This document shows positions 41,040 to 49,219 of a DNA stretch of 64,000 bases, piece by piece (position 1 is the stretch's first letter; every line of letters begins with the position of its first letter). This DNA comes from G963663315 sp965214205. GTDB taxonomy: Bacteria > Pseudomonadota > Gammaproteobacteria > Arenicellales > Poriferihabitantaceae. The position numbers and the translations under genes are program-made. The notes under the pieces are model-generated. The model saw only the letters and a list, made by a program, of their open reading frames with translations, was not told the origin of the DNA and ran no database searches. The DNA is taken from assembly GCA_965214205.1 (NCBI GenBank), contig OZ243941.1, positions 1,612,001 through 1,676,000 of the forward strand, given 5' to 3'.

Positions 41040-41115
41040 TGGTGGAGCCAGGCGGGATCGAACCGCCGACCTCAACACTGCCAGTGTTGCGCTCTCCCGG
41101 CTGAGCTATGGCCCC
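41040..41115 (-). tRNA. tRNA-Ala (anticodon GGC)
   Basis: 76 nt on the minus strand, 5' end at 41115, CCA encoded. Acceptor GGGGCCA with TGGCTCC (one G-T pair), anticodon stem CAACA/TGTTG around the loop CTGGCAG (anticodon GGC), T-loop TTCGATC. It is the first tRNA of the pair, 76 nt before tRNA-Glu. Confidence 0.97.
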
Positions 41116-41128
41116 GAAGAGGTTGCGT

Positions 41129-41157
41129 ATTCTACGACTACAGCGATGGTCAATCAA
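41129..41157 (-). promoter_or_regulatory. Promoter of the tRNA-Ala/tRNA-Glu unit
   Basis: On the minus strand TTGATT (41152-41157) and TAGAAT (41129-41134, 5 of 6 to -10) are 17 bp apart, with predicted start about 7 nt upstream of the tRNA-Ala 5' end. It lies immediately after the gltX stop codon. Confidence 0.65.
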
Positions 41158-41174
41158 GGATTTTAATGGATTAT

Positions 41175-42581
41175 TCAGGTCATTTTCGAGAACCGCCGGA
41201 TCGCTTTTTCAATTCGCCGCAATGATCGGTCTTTCCCCACCAGCCACAGTGTCTGGTCAATCGAGGGTGTGGCGGCCGACCCGGAGACCGCGATTCGCAG
41301 GGGTTGAGCGACTTCGGGAAACCGGATTCCCTGTTCCGTGGCAAACGATTTGACGGCACGGCCGATTTCGTCGCTGTTCCAGTCCTCCAGCGCTTTCAGT
41401 TCGGCCTTCACAAGCGACAGAATCCCGCTGGTCGCGCCGTTTATGTGTTTGTCCACGGATTGCGGGTCGTATTGATCAAAATCAGTATACAGATAAAGAA
41501 TGCTGTCGGTCATTTCTTCCAGGGTTTGCGTCCGCTTGCGCACGACTTCAATTACTTCGCTCATCCGGGGGCCATCGGACAACCCGATTCCCCGTTGGTT
41601 GAGACGTTTGGATATTTCCCGGGCCAGCAGATCAGGGTCCATTGCCTGAATATATTGCTGATTCATCCATAACAGCTTGTTCCGGTCGAATGTCGCCGGA
41701 GCCTTGTTGATTTTATCGATGTCGAACAGTTCGATCATTTCGTCCACATCGAATATCTCCTGATCACCATGGGACCAGCCCAGCCGCACCAGATAGTTGA
41801 GCAGGGCTGATGGCAGGATGCCCATGTCACGATATTCAAGAACGCTGACTGCGCCGTGGCGTTTCGAGAGGCGCTGGCCGTCTTCCGCCAGAATCAACGG
41901 CACATGGGCATAGACCGGCAGGGACGCTCCCAGAGCTTCGAGGATGTTGATTTGCCGCGGCGTGTTATTGATATGGTCCGCCCCCCGGATCACATGGGTC
42001 ACCCCCATATCCATATCGTCCACCACTACCGTCAGGTTATAGGTGGGCATGCCGTCACTGCGCGCAATGATCAGGTCGTCCAGTTCATTGTTGGCAAATT
42101 CCACCCGGTCCCGGACTACATCATTGAATACAACCGAACCCTGCAGCGGGTTCCTGAATCGGACCACAGTGGATTCGCAGGCTTCGGGCGCAAGGTGCCT
42201 GTCCCTGCACCGGCCGTCGTACATCGGCTTTTCTCCCCGGTCTCGTTGCGCTTCCCGCAGCTGATCCAGCCGCTCCTGACTGCATGAGCAATGATAGGCT
42301 TTGCCCTGATCCAGCAATTGCCGGATGATATCCCGGTAGCGGCCTAACCGTTCGGTCTGGTAGTAGACTCCCTGGTCCCAGGTCAATCCCATCCACTTCA
42401 TCGACTCCAGAATCGTGTCAGTGGCTTTTCGGGTGGAGCGCGCGCGGTCCGTATCTTCGATACGCAACACCATCCGGCCCCCGGTTTTCCTGGCGTACAG
42501 CCAGTTGAACAGGGCGGTTCGGGCGCCTCCGATATGAAGCTCCCCGGTGGGGCTTGGCGGGAATCGGGTAACGGTCTGCAT
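41175..42581 (-). CDS. gltX: Glutamyl-tRNA synthetase
   Basis: 468 residues, standard length. Class I signature 'RFPPSPTGELHIGGARTALFNWLYAR' with HIGG at 16-19 and the KMSKS-equivalent 'RLSKRHG'. It also has the zinc-region cysteines 'CSCSQERLDQL' and the C-terminal helical anticodon-binding domain. It charges tRNA-Glu, whose gene lies about 200 bp downstream on the same strand. It follows dapD by 22 nt, so the two may share a message. Confidence 0.97.
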   Translation of the reverse strand: MQTVTRFPPSPTGELHIGGARTALFNWLYARKTGGRMVLRIEDTDRARSTRKATDTILESMKWMGLTWDQGVYYQTERLGRYRDIIRQLLDQGKAYHCSCSQERLDQLREAQRDRGEKPMYDGRCRDRHLAPEACESTVVRFRNPLQGSVVFNDVVRDRVEFANNELDDLIIARSDGMPTYNLTVVVDDMDMGVTHVIRGADHINNTPRQINILEALGASLPVYAHVPLILAEDGQRLSKRHGAVSVLEYRDMGILPSALLNYLVRLGWSHGDQEIFDVDEMIELFDIDKINKAPATFDRNKLLWMNQQYIQAMDPDLLAREISKRLNQRGIGLSDGPRMSEVIEVVRKRTQTLEEMTDSILYLYTDFDQYDPQSVDKHINGATSGILSLVKAELKALEDWNSDEIGRAVKSFATEQGIRFPEVAQPLRIAVSGSAATPSIDQTLWLVGKDRSLRRIEKAIRRFSKMT

Positions 42582-42603
42582 TGCGCGCCCCGGTCAGGAC
42601 ATC

Positions 42604-43425
42604 CTATATTCCACGGAGAAGCTCATTGATCCCCACCTTGTTCCGGGTTTTTTCATCCACGGTTTTGACGATGACCGCGCAGTACAGGCTATGGCTGCCG
42701 TCCTTCGCCGGGATCGATCCCGAAACCACAACCGATCCGGGCGGCACATAGCCGTAACTGATTTCATTGGTTTCCCGGTTCAGAATGCGGGTGCTTTGGC
42801 CGATGTATACGCCCATGGATATAACGGCGCCTTCGCCGATGATCACGCCTTCGACAATTTCACTGCGCGCGCCGATGAAACAATTGTCTTCGATGATGGT
42901 CGGGGACGCCTGCAGGGGTTCCAGAACGCCGCCGATGCCCACGCCACCGGACAAATGGACGTTCGCGCCGATTTGCGCGCAGGAGCCGACGGTCGCCCAG
43001 GTATCCACCATCGTACCGGCTCCCACCCAGGCGCCGATATTAACGTAGCTTGGCATCAATACCACGTTTTCGGCGATATACGCGCCCCTTCTCACTGTGG
43101 CCGGCGGCACAACCCGGAAACCGCAACGGGAGAAATCCTCGTCGGTATACTGGCTGAATTTGGTGGCGACCTTGTCGTAGTATCTGGTGGCGCCGTCCAC
43201 GATCATTTGATTTTCTTCGATCCGGAAGGAAAGGAGAACGGCCATCTTGAGCCATTGATTGACCTTCCAGCCTCCCTGGTCCGGTTCAGCCACACGGGCT
43301 GCACCGCTATCGAGCAACGCGATAGACTGATTGACTGCGGTTTTCAGCGCCGGGTCCACATTCTGTGGAGTGATTTCAGCGCGCCGGTCCCAAGCCTGGA
43401 TTATGGTTTGTTCAAGGTCATTCAT
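42604..43425 (-). CDS. dapD: 2,3,4,5-tetrahydropyridine-2,6-dicarboxylate N-succinyltransferase
   Basis: 273 residues, E. coli DapD length. N-terminal helical part 'LEQTIIQAWDRRAEITPQNVD', then the left-handed beta helix of hexapeptide repeats: 'VRRGAYIAENVVLMPSYVNIGAWVGAGTMVDTWATVGSCAQIGANVHLSGGVGIGGVLEPLQA', and 'GARSEIVEGVIIGEGAVISMGVYIGQSTRI'. It succinylates tetrahydrodipicolinate in the lysine/diaminopimelate route. A perfect TATAAT at 43455-43460 on its strand, inside a small inverted repeat, may be its -10 box, though no good -35 is seen. The gene lies just downstream of ccmI. Confidence 0.96.
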   Translation of the reverse strand: MNDLEQTIIQAWDRRAEITPQNVDPALKTAVNQSIALLDSGAARVAEPDQGGWKVNQWLKMAVLLSFRIEENQMIVDGATRYYDKVATKFSQYTDEDFSRCGFRVVPPATVRRGAYIAENVVLMPSYVNIGAWVGAGTMVDTWATVGSCAQIGANVHLSGGVGIGGVLEPLQASPTIIEDNCFIGARSEIVEGVIIGEGAVISMGVYIGQSTRILNRETNEISYGYVPPGSVVVSGSIPAKDGSHSLYCAVIVKTVDEKTRNKVGINELLRGI

Positions 43426-43477
43426 GATTAGAGGGCGGATATTCCAGAGCCGCGATTATAAGTCATAATCAATCTGT

Positions 43478-44722
43478 TTATTCGATAATTTCCTTTTTAA
43501 TCATCAACTTGACAGACTGATCTGGGGTGTCTTTGGTTACCGTTACCGGATCGCTGATAAAATCGCCTTTCTGCCGTCGGGCATCTCCCGACAGACTGAT
43601 GCGGGCCGTGATCGTTATTTCGTCGAAAGAGGCAATCGTCAAATCCGGAATCATCGCCATGGATTCGGTCAGCGTGGTTCGCAGGGGTAATTCGGCTACC
43701 GTGTGGCGGCTGACCGCCAATGGCGCTCCGGGGCCTGATTTCGCCTGGGCGATGACAAATACCACGGCCTCGTCGCCGACTCGCCGCTGGATATCCGGCT
43801 CGATATCCAGTGTTACCGTTATGCTTCGGCCTGACTCATCGGCTTCAGCCGTCGGAGATACCTGACTTTCACTGGCGTTGCTGGCGGCGCTTCTTTTGAT
43901 CAGTTCGTTGACCCGGTCAATCGACTCCGGGTTGTCTCCGAGAAGGGGCTTCAGGCGGTTTAAGTAGTCGGTCGCTTCCGCGTGGTTGCCGAGGCTCTGG
44001 GCGCCCAGCCCCGCTATCCACAACGCGTTCGCGTGGAACGGGTCAATCGACAGGGCTTTTTCGATCTGTTTTCTGGCGCCGGGGGTATAACCTCCATTGT
44101 GCAGGATAGAAGCGTCAGCCCAGGCGGTCAGCAGATCAGGGTTGCCGACGACAAGCCGGTTGAGTTCCGCATAGGCGTTTTCGGCCTTTGCGTAGTTGCC
44201 GAGTCTCATATAGGTTGTGGCGGCCAACTCCCAGCCTCTCGAATTGTCCGGGTCTTCGGCGATTTTCTCTTCGAGTTGATCCAGCAGGGACTGGATGTCC
44301 GGGGTTGCCACCGGACCCGGGATGTCCGCCATCAACGGGCCGCGCGTGTCGGCAAGTTTCGGGTTGCCGATCCCGCTGTAGATGATCAGGCTGGCCACGG
44401 GAATCAGCAGGATCAGCGCCACATTCCAGACAGCCGGAACCGTTATTTTTCTTTTTTCGGGATTGCCCTGATTCTGTAAATCATCGAGCAGAGTGGCCTG
44501 TAACTCCTGTTCAGCTGCCGCCCGATCCCGATCATTTTCGAGATATTGCCGGACTTCATCAATTCGACTTCTCGTGATCTCGATATTCATTTGTTCCGCA
44601 ACTTCCTGATCCGCTGGCTCCGCGCCGTCCGGCCTCCGGGAAGCTTTCCTGAGCAGGGACGGCAAAACAATCGCGACGGGCACGGCGGTAATGACCAGCA
44701 GGAGCAAATAAAACAGAATCAC
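43478..44722 (-). CDS. ccmI: Cytochrome c-type biogenesis protein CcmI (CycH)
   Basis: 414 residues. An N-terminal helix (about 2-24), a cytoplasmic loop with 'NIEITRSRIDEVRQYLEND', a second helix (about 93-112), then a periplasmic TPR region (about 145-255, 'GWELAATTYMRLGNYAKAENAYAELNRL', 'SLGNHAEATDYLNRLKP') and a C-terminal beta domain. CcmI carries the apocytochrome to the haem ligation machinery. Its start overlaps ccmH by 4 nt. It is the last gene of the ccm run. Confidence 0.9.
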   Translation of the reverse strand: MILFYLLLLVITAVPVAIVLPSLLRKASRRPDGAEPADQEVAEQMNIEITRSRIDEVRQYLENDRDRAAAEQELQATLLDDLQNQGNPEKRKITVPAVWNVALILLIPVASLIIYSGIGNPKLADTRGPLMADIPGPVATPDIQSLLDQLEEKIAEDPDNSRGWELAATTYMRLGNYAKAENAYAELNRLVVGNPDLLTAWADASILHNGGYTPGARKQIEKALSIDPFHANALWIAGLGAQSLGNHAEATDYLNRLKPLLGDNPESIDRVNELIKRSAASNASESQVSPTAEADESGRSITVTLDIEPDIQRRVGDEAVVFVIAQAKSGPGAPLAVSRHTVAELPLRTTLTESMAMIPDLTIASFDEITITARISLSGDARRQKGDFISDPVTVTKDTPDQSVKLMIKKEIIE

Positions 44723-45189
44723 TTGCCGGACCGGTTCAATAATGATTTTGCCCGTTGCAACTGTTCGTCAGAGAGGACGGCCTGGCTGGCTCCCGCGTTG
44801 CGCCGGATTCTTCGCCAGGCGATGAAAACGATCAGGAGCAGCAGCGCGAACGGAGATACCCACAAAACAGCGGTGGTATTTTTGAATGGCGGTCGATACA
44901 GGACGAAATCACCGTATCGGCTGACCATATACTCGACCACTTCTTCCCGGCTGTTCCCGGCGCGGACCATTTCCTCGGTTTTGGTTCGCAGGTCCCGGGC
45001 CAGGTCGGCGTTCGAGTCGGCCAGATTCTGGTTCTGGCAAACCAGACAGCGCAACTCGGCTAACAGCTCCTGATAAAGTTCTCGTTGTTCCGGCTGGTCG
45101 AACGGGGCCAGTTCAGTCTGCGCATGGACCGGGGCGCTGAGCGCGAGCAGCAGGACCGCGGCCCGGAACAATCGCCGGATTGCTGTCAT
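44719..45189 (-). CDS. ccmH: Cytochrome c-type biogenesis protein CcmH
   Basis: 156 residues. Signal peptide ends near 'APVHA' (about 23); the redox motif 'LRCLVCQNQNLADSNADLA' has Cys48 and Cys51; one C-terminal TM helix at about 106-124. CcmH is the thiol reductant or chaperone that keeps CxxCH motifs of apocytochromes ready for haem attachment. Only the N-terminal module is present, with CcmI as a separate protein, unlike the fused E. coli CcmH. Overlaps ccmG by 4 nt and ccmI by 4 nt. Confidence 0.95.
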   Translation of the reverse strand: MTAIRRLFRAAVLLLALSAPVHAQTELAPFDQPEQRELYQELLAELRCLVCQNQNLADSNADLARDLRTKTEEMVRAGNSREEVVEYMVSRYGDFVLYRPPFKNTTAVLWVSPFALLLLIVFIAWRRIRRNAGASQAVLSDEQLQRAKSLLNRSGK

Positions 45190-45722
45190 GAGTCCGCCTG
45201 CCGCAAAGCATTGATCAGGGGCTTGATCTTCCCGGCCAGTTCGGTTTCGCTGATCGGCCCGACATGCTTGTAGCGAATCACGCCTTGCTGGTCGATGACA
45301 AAGGTTTCCGGTACGCCGTATATGCCATAGTCGATGGCGATATCGCCTTCGGGGTCGAGGGCGATTATGTTGTACGGGTTTTCGAATCTTTCCAGCCAGT
45401 TTTTGGCGTCTTCTTCCTGATCCTTGTAGTTCAGTCCGACGATACGAACCACCTGATCGCGTTGCAGCCCGATCAGCAACGGGTGTTCATCCAGGCAGGC
45501 GGCGCACCACGACGCCCAGACATTGAACATCCATACCTGGCCTTTCAGCGACTCACTGGTCAGCTGGGGCTGTGTCCCGAAAAGTGTCGGCGCGCTGAAT
45601 GCGGGGGCGGGTTTTCCGATAAAAGGGGAGGGCACGAGACCGGGGTCGCGATGCAACCCGACTGCCAGAAAGCCGACGATCAGAACAAAAACGACAAACG
45701 GGAACAATGCCAGCCGAAGCAA
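45186..45722 (-). CDS. ccmG: Thiol:disulfide interchange protein CcmG (DsbE)
   Basis: 178 residues. N-terminal membrane anchor at about 5-23, then a thioredoxin fold with 'NVWASWCAACLDEHPLLIGL' (active-site Cys73-Ala-Ala-Cys76) and 'YGVYGVPETF'-like 'YGIYGVPETFVIDQQGVIRYKH', which includes the cis-proline. It is a periplasmic reductant for apocytochrome c or CcmH. The start is 3 nt after the ccmF stop. Confidence 0.95.
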   Translation of the reverse strand: MLRLALFPFVVFVLIVGFLAVGLHRDPGLVPSPFIGKPAPAFSAPTLFGTQPQLTSESLKGQVWMFNVWASWCAACLDEHPLLIGLQRDQVVRIVGLNYKDQEEDAKNWLERFENPYNIIALDPEGDIAIDYGIYGVPETFVIDQQGVIRYKHVGPISETELAGKIKPLINALRQADS

Positions 45723-45725
45723 TGG

Positions 45726-47708
45726 TCAATTCCCTCCGGGTTCAGGTTGCGCTGACGGCAGGGGCGCCGCGCGGGAGCGCCTGTACCGCTTGTCGGCGGC
45801 GCCAAGCAACCCGCCAATCGCCATGATCAGGGCGCCCAGCCAGATCCATCGGACATAAGGCTTGTAATAGATGCGGACGGCCCAGGGCTGGTTGTCATCC
45901 GCGCTTGCCGACAGGGGTTCCCCCAGAGCAATATACAAATCCCGGGTGAGACCGGAGTCAATCGCCGCTTCTGTCATCGGGTTTTTCTGGACCAGATAGG
46001 TTCGTTTTTCCGGGAAAAGCCGGGCGATCATTTCATCGTCCCTGAAAATCCTGAAGCTGCCCTGCACGGCCTGATAATTCGGTCCTGGAATGGTGTCTGT
46101 GCCGTCGAAAACGAACTGATACTGCCCGATCTGATATTGTTCTCCGGGGGCGAGACGGACATCCCGTTCGATGCTGTAGACATTGGTCATGGTCACCCCG
46201 ATCACGAATACCCCCATCCCGAGATGCGCGGTCACCATGCCGAGTATTCCTTTTGGCGTGTTGATGATTGCCCGCAGGCGGTTGCCGGGCCGGGTTCGGT
46301 CAATCAGGTTCTTCAGGCTGAGAAAAATGATCATGCTACCGGCAAACAAACCGGCGGACGCGCCCGGGGAAGGGTGGAACAGCCAGGGAGGAATGCCGAT
46401 TGCAGCCACCAGGCTCAGGGTCAGGCAGACCAGGATACCCGGACTGACGCGCCTGACCTGATCCGTCTTCCAGCGCAGCAGCGCCCCGATTCCGACCAGC
46501 AGGGCCAGGGGAAACCCGATTATGGTGAATACGAAATTGAAATACGGCGGCCCCACCGAAATCTTTCCAAGATTCAGCGCATCCATGATCAGTGGGTAAA
46601 GTGTACCCAGCAATACGGCAAAACACAGAATGCCGAATATGATGTTGTTCAGCAGGATCGCCATCTCTCTGGAGGTGGAGGTGAAGCGGACGCGCGAGAC
46701 GATTCCGGGCGCGCGCCAGGCGTACAACAGCAGCGAGCCGCCAATCACGACACCGAGGAACAGCAGTATGTACAATCCACGGGTGGGGTCGCTGGCGAAT
46801 GAATGTACCGAAATCAACACGCCGGAGCGGACCAGGAAAGTGCCCAGCAGTGACAGCGAAAAGGCGACCACCGCCAGCAGTACGGTCCAGGCTTTGAATA
46901 CCCCTCTTTTCTCAGTCGCGGCCAGCGAGTGGATCAGGGCCGTACCGATCAACCACGGCATGAAGGATGCGTTTTCCACCGGATCCCAGAACCACCAGCC
47001 GCCCCAGCCGAGCTCATAATAGGCCCACCAGGAACCCAGCGCGATACCGATGGTCAGGAACATCCAGGCGATGTTGGTCCAGGGGCGTGTCCAGCGCGCC
47101 CAGGCCGCGTCAAATTTGCCGGTTATCAACGCGGCGATTGCGAACGCGAAAGCGACTGAAAACCCGACATATCCCATGTACAGGATCGGCGGGTGCATGG
47201 CCATGCCGATGTCCTGCAGCAAAGGGTTCAGGTCCATGCCTTCAAATGGCGTGGGAACCAGTCGTTCGAACGGGTTGGAGGTGAACAGGGTGAAACTGGA
47301 AAACCCGGCGGTGATCATACCGAGTACCGAGAGCGCGATGGCGCTCAGCCCCACCGGAACCCCGCGTGAAAACAGGCTCACCGCCGCGGTCCACAGGCTC
47401 AATATAAAAACCCAGAGCAACAGCGAGCCTTCATGCCCCCCCCAGACCCCGGATATCTTGTAAATCAGGGGCAGCCGGGTATTGGAGTGATTGGCTACAT
47501 AAGCGACCGAGAAATCATTCTGCAGAAACGAAACGGTCAAACAGAGATAGGAGAATCCGACCAGAGGCGCCAGCGCCAGCGCCGCCGGGCGGGCAAAACC
47601 GATCCACGAATGAATCCTTAAGGAACTGCCGATGACTGGCAGGATCCCAAGCATGACGCTGAGCGCCAGCGCCAGGATCAACGAGAAATTGCCGAGTTCC
47701 GGGATCAA
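45726..47708 (-). CDS. ccmF: Cytochrome c haem lyase subunit CcmF
   Basis: 660 residues with about fifteen membrane helices. The haem-handling WWD domain is 'LGWGGWWFWDPVENASFMPWL' and conserved histidines lie in 'SLLLWVFILSLW' and 'GTFLVRSGVLISVHSFASDPTRG' surroundings. CcmF attaches haem from holo-CcmE to the apocytochrome. The start overlaps the ccmE stop (ATGA). Length and sequence are standard for the family. Confidence 0.97.
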   Translation of the reverse strand: MIPELGNFSLILALALSVMLGILPVIGSSLRIHSWIGFARPAALALAPLVGFSYLCLTVSFLQNDFSVAYVANHSNTRLPLIYKISGVWGGHEGSLLLWVFILSLWTAAVSLFSRGVPVGLSAIALSVLGMITAGFSSFTLFTSNPFERLVPTPFEGMDLNPLLQDIGMAMHPPILYMGYVGFSVAFAFAIAALITGKFDAAWARWTRPWTNIAWMFLTIGIALGSWWAYYELGWGGWWFWDPVENASFMPWLIGTALIHSLAATEKRGVFKAWTVLLAVVAFSLSLLGTFLVRSGVLISVHSFASDPTRGLYILLFLGVVIGGSLLLYAWRAPGIVSRVRFTSTSREMAILLNNIIFGILCFAVLLGTLYPLIMDALNLGKISVGPPYFNFVFTIIGFPLALLVGIGALLRWKTDQVRRVSPGILVCLTLSLVAAIGIPPWLFHPSPGASAGLFAGSMIIFLSLKNLIDRTRPGNRLRAIINTPKGILGMVTAHLGMGVFVIGVTMTNVYSIERDVRLAPGEQYQIGQYQFVFDGTDTIPGPNYQAVQGSFRIFRDDEMIARLFPEKRTYLVQKNPMTEAAIDSGLTRDLYIALGEPLSASADDNQPWAVRIYYKPYVRWIWLGALIMAIGGLLGAADKRYRRSRAAPLPSAQPEPGGN

Positions 47709-48190
47709 TTGACCGACTCCTGGGGCAGGTTATAGTCGCCTGCCGGGTCGGGAGCCGCAAAATTATCCTTGTTTGCGGCTTTAAGGGCCTCGCTCACTTC
47801 GGGCGACATGTAATTTTCATCGTGTTTAGCCAATACCTGATCTGCGACGAACCGGTCACCCTGCATGCTTCCGAGAGCGACGATACCCTGTCCCTCCCGG
47901 AACAGGTCGGGCAGTATCCCGCTATAGGCGACCGTGACCGCTTCCGCCGTGTCGGTCAGGTCGAAGGTAACCTCCAGATTGTCCGGATTCCGTTCAACAC
48001 TGCCGACGACCACCATGCCGCCAACCCGGAAGTTAATATTGCCGGGCGCGTCTCCGGCCGCAACCTGGCTGGGAGTGAAAAACAGGTTGATGTTCTTTTC
48101 CAGGGCTTTCAGGGTCAAACCAACGGACGCGCTGACCCCGGCCAGTATCAGGGCGACTACGATAAACCTTTGTTTTCGTCTGGGTTTCAT
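47705..48190 (-). CDS. ccmE: Haem chaperone CcmE
   Basis: 161 residues. N-terminal TM anchor (about 9-27), OB-fold beta barrel ('NINFRVGGMVVVGSV', 'FDLTDTAEAVTVAYSGILPDLFREGQGIVALGSM') and the covalent haem-binding motif 'LAKHDENYMSPEV' with His123 and Tyr127. It carries haem in the periplasm from CcmABCD to CcmF. A single base separates its ATG from the ccmD stop. Confidence 0.97.
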   Translation of the reverse strand: MKPRRKQRFIVVALILAGVSASVGLTLKALEKNINLFFTPSQVAAGDAPGNINFRVGGMVVVGSVERNPDNLEVTFDLTDTAEAVTVAYSGILPDLFREGQGIVALGSMQGDRFVADQVLAKHDENYMSPEVSEALKAANKDNFAAPDPAGDYNLPQESVN

Positions 48191-48191
48191 G

Positions 48192-48350
48192 TCAGGGTTG
48201 TTTGTGCTTGTAGCGATGGGACAACTGCTGAATCAGTTTTCTCCGTTTCAGTACCGGCGACAGGAAATGGTAACCGAGCAGAGTCAAAGTAACGGCATAG
48301 CTCGTCCAGACGAAGAAGGCATATCCTCCCATGTGGAAAAAATCAGCCAT
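48192..48350 (-). CDS. ccmD: Haem exporter small membrane subunit CcmD
   Basis: 52 residues, found by reading the minus strand between ccmE and ccmC. It begins 'MADFFHMGGYAFFVWTSYAV', the characteristic CcmD opening, with one TM helix (about 9-31) and a basic cytoplasmic tail 'LKRRKLIQQLSHRYKHK'. CcmD links CcmC, CcmE and CcmAB and is needed to release holo-CcmE. It overlaps the ccmC 3' end by 8 nt and ends one base before ccmE. Confidence 0.93.
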   Translation of the reverse strand: MADFFHMGGYAFFVWTSYAVTLTLLGYHFLSPVLKRRKLIQQLSHRYKHKQP

Positions 48351-49116
48351 TGACCAGTTCCCTGACCCATCGGGTCTGGCGTTCCGAAGCCAGCAACTCG
48401 CAGCGAACCCGGTTCAACAGACAGGCCGCGAAATAAAAATTGATGGCCGCGAACATGATCAGCAACGGGATCAGCATCTCCATGTCCATGCTCGGTCGTC
48501 CCAGTCTGGTTATGGTGGAACCCTGATGCAGGGTGTTCCACCATTCAACGGAGAAGTGAATGATCGGGATATTGACCACACCCACCAGCGCGACCAGCGC
48601 CGCCGCCCGCGAGCCTTTGGTTCTGTCGTCAAATGCGTTCGCCAGCGCCATATAGCCGAAATAAAGGAACAGCAGTATCAACTCGGAAGTCAGCCGCGCG
48701 TCCCAGACCCAGTAGGCGCCCCAGGTCGGTTTTCCCCATAAGGAGCCGGTAACCAGAGCGCAGAATGTAAACGCCGCGCCCAATGGAGCGCAGGAACGGG
48801 CGACGACATGCCCCATCTTGATCCGCCAGATCAATCCAACCCCGGCGGAAACCGCCATCAACACATAGGTGGACATCGACATCCATGCGCTCGGCACATG
48901 AATGAATATGATGCGGTAACTATCTCCCATCTGATAATCGGGCGGAGCCGCAACCAGGCCGAAGTACAGACCCGCAGCCAGAAAAAGCAGGGTGAGGACG
49001 GCAAACACGGGCGCCCACCTCGACGCGAAATGATAAAACCAGGAAGGGGAACCCACCCGATGGAACCATAACCACGATGCCTTCCCGGCTCTCAATCGAG
49101 TATCAGGCGATTTCAT
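48343..49116 (-). CDS. ccmC: Haem-handling protein CcmC
   Basis: 257 residues, six membrane helices. The tryptophan-rich periplasmic loop is 'SLWGKPTWGAYWVWDARLTSELILLFLYFGY', and the flanking haem-ligand histidines are in 'YRIIFIHVPSAWMS' and 'WWNTLHQGST'. CcmC loads haem onto CcmE. Normally ccmA and ccmB directly precede it; here a HupE-like gene and a toxin-antitoxin pair intervene. A 103-bp spacer precedes the start and includes a run of seven G/C pairs (49127-49133). Confidence 0.95.
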   Translation of the reverse strand: MKSPDTRLRAGKASWLWFHRVGSPSWFYHFASRWAPVFAVLTLLFLAAGLYFGLVAAPPDYQMGDSYRIIFIHVPSAWMSMSTYVLMAVSAGVGLIWRIKMGHVVARSCAPLGAAFTFCALVTGSLWGKPTWGAYWVWDARLTSELILLFLYFGYMALANAFDDRTKGSRAAALVALVGVVNIPIIHFSVEWWNTLHQGSTITRLGRPSMDMEMLIPLLIMFAAINFYFAACLLNRVRCELLASERQTRWVRELVNG

Positions 49117-49219
49117 TCTGGGCGGCGGGGGGGTTCGGTGACGGGAAAATAAAAGACAAGGATTATATCATCGTGTCCAGGCCTCCGCCATTATTCGATC
49201 ACCCCGTCAATTCCCGCCC

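Noticed and set aside
39714..41078. A 454-codon minus-strand frame across hom and both tRNA genes
   Set aside because: It is antisense to hom, crosses tRNA-Glu, and its translation is low-complexity and arginine/histidine-rich; a shadow of a GC-rich gene.
49127..49133. Run of seven G/C pairs before ccmC as a phase-variable tract
   Set aside because: Too short for reliable slippage and outside any good promoter spacer.
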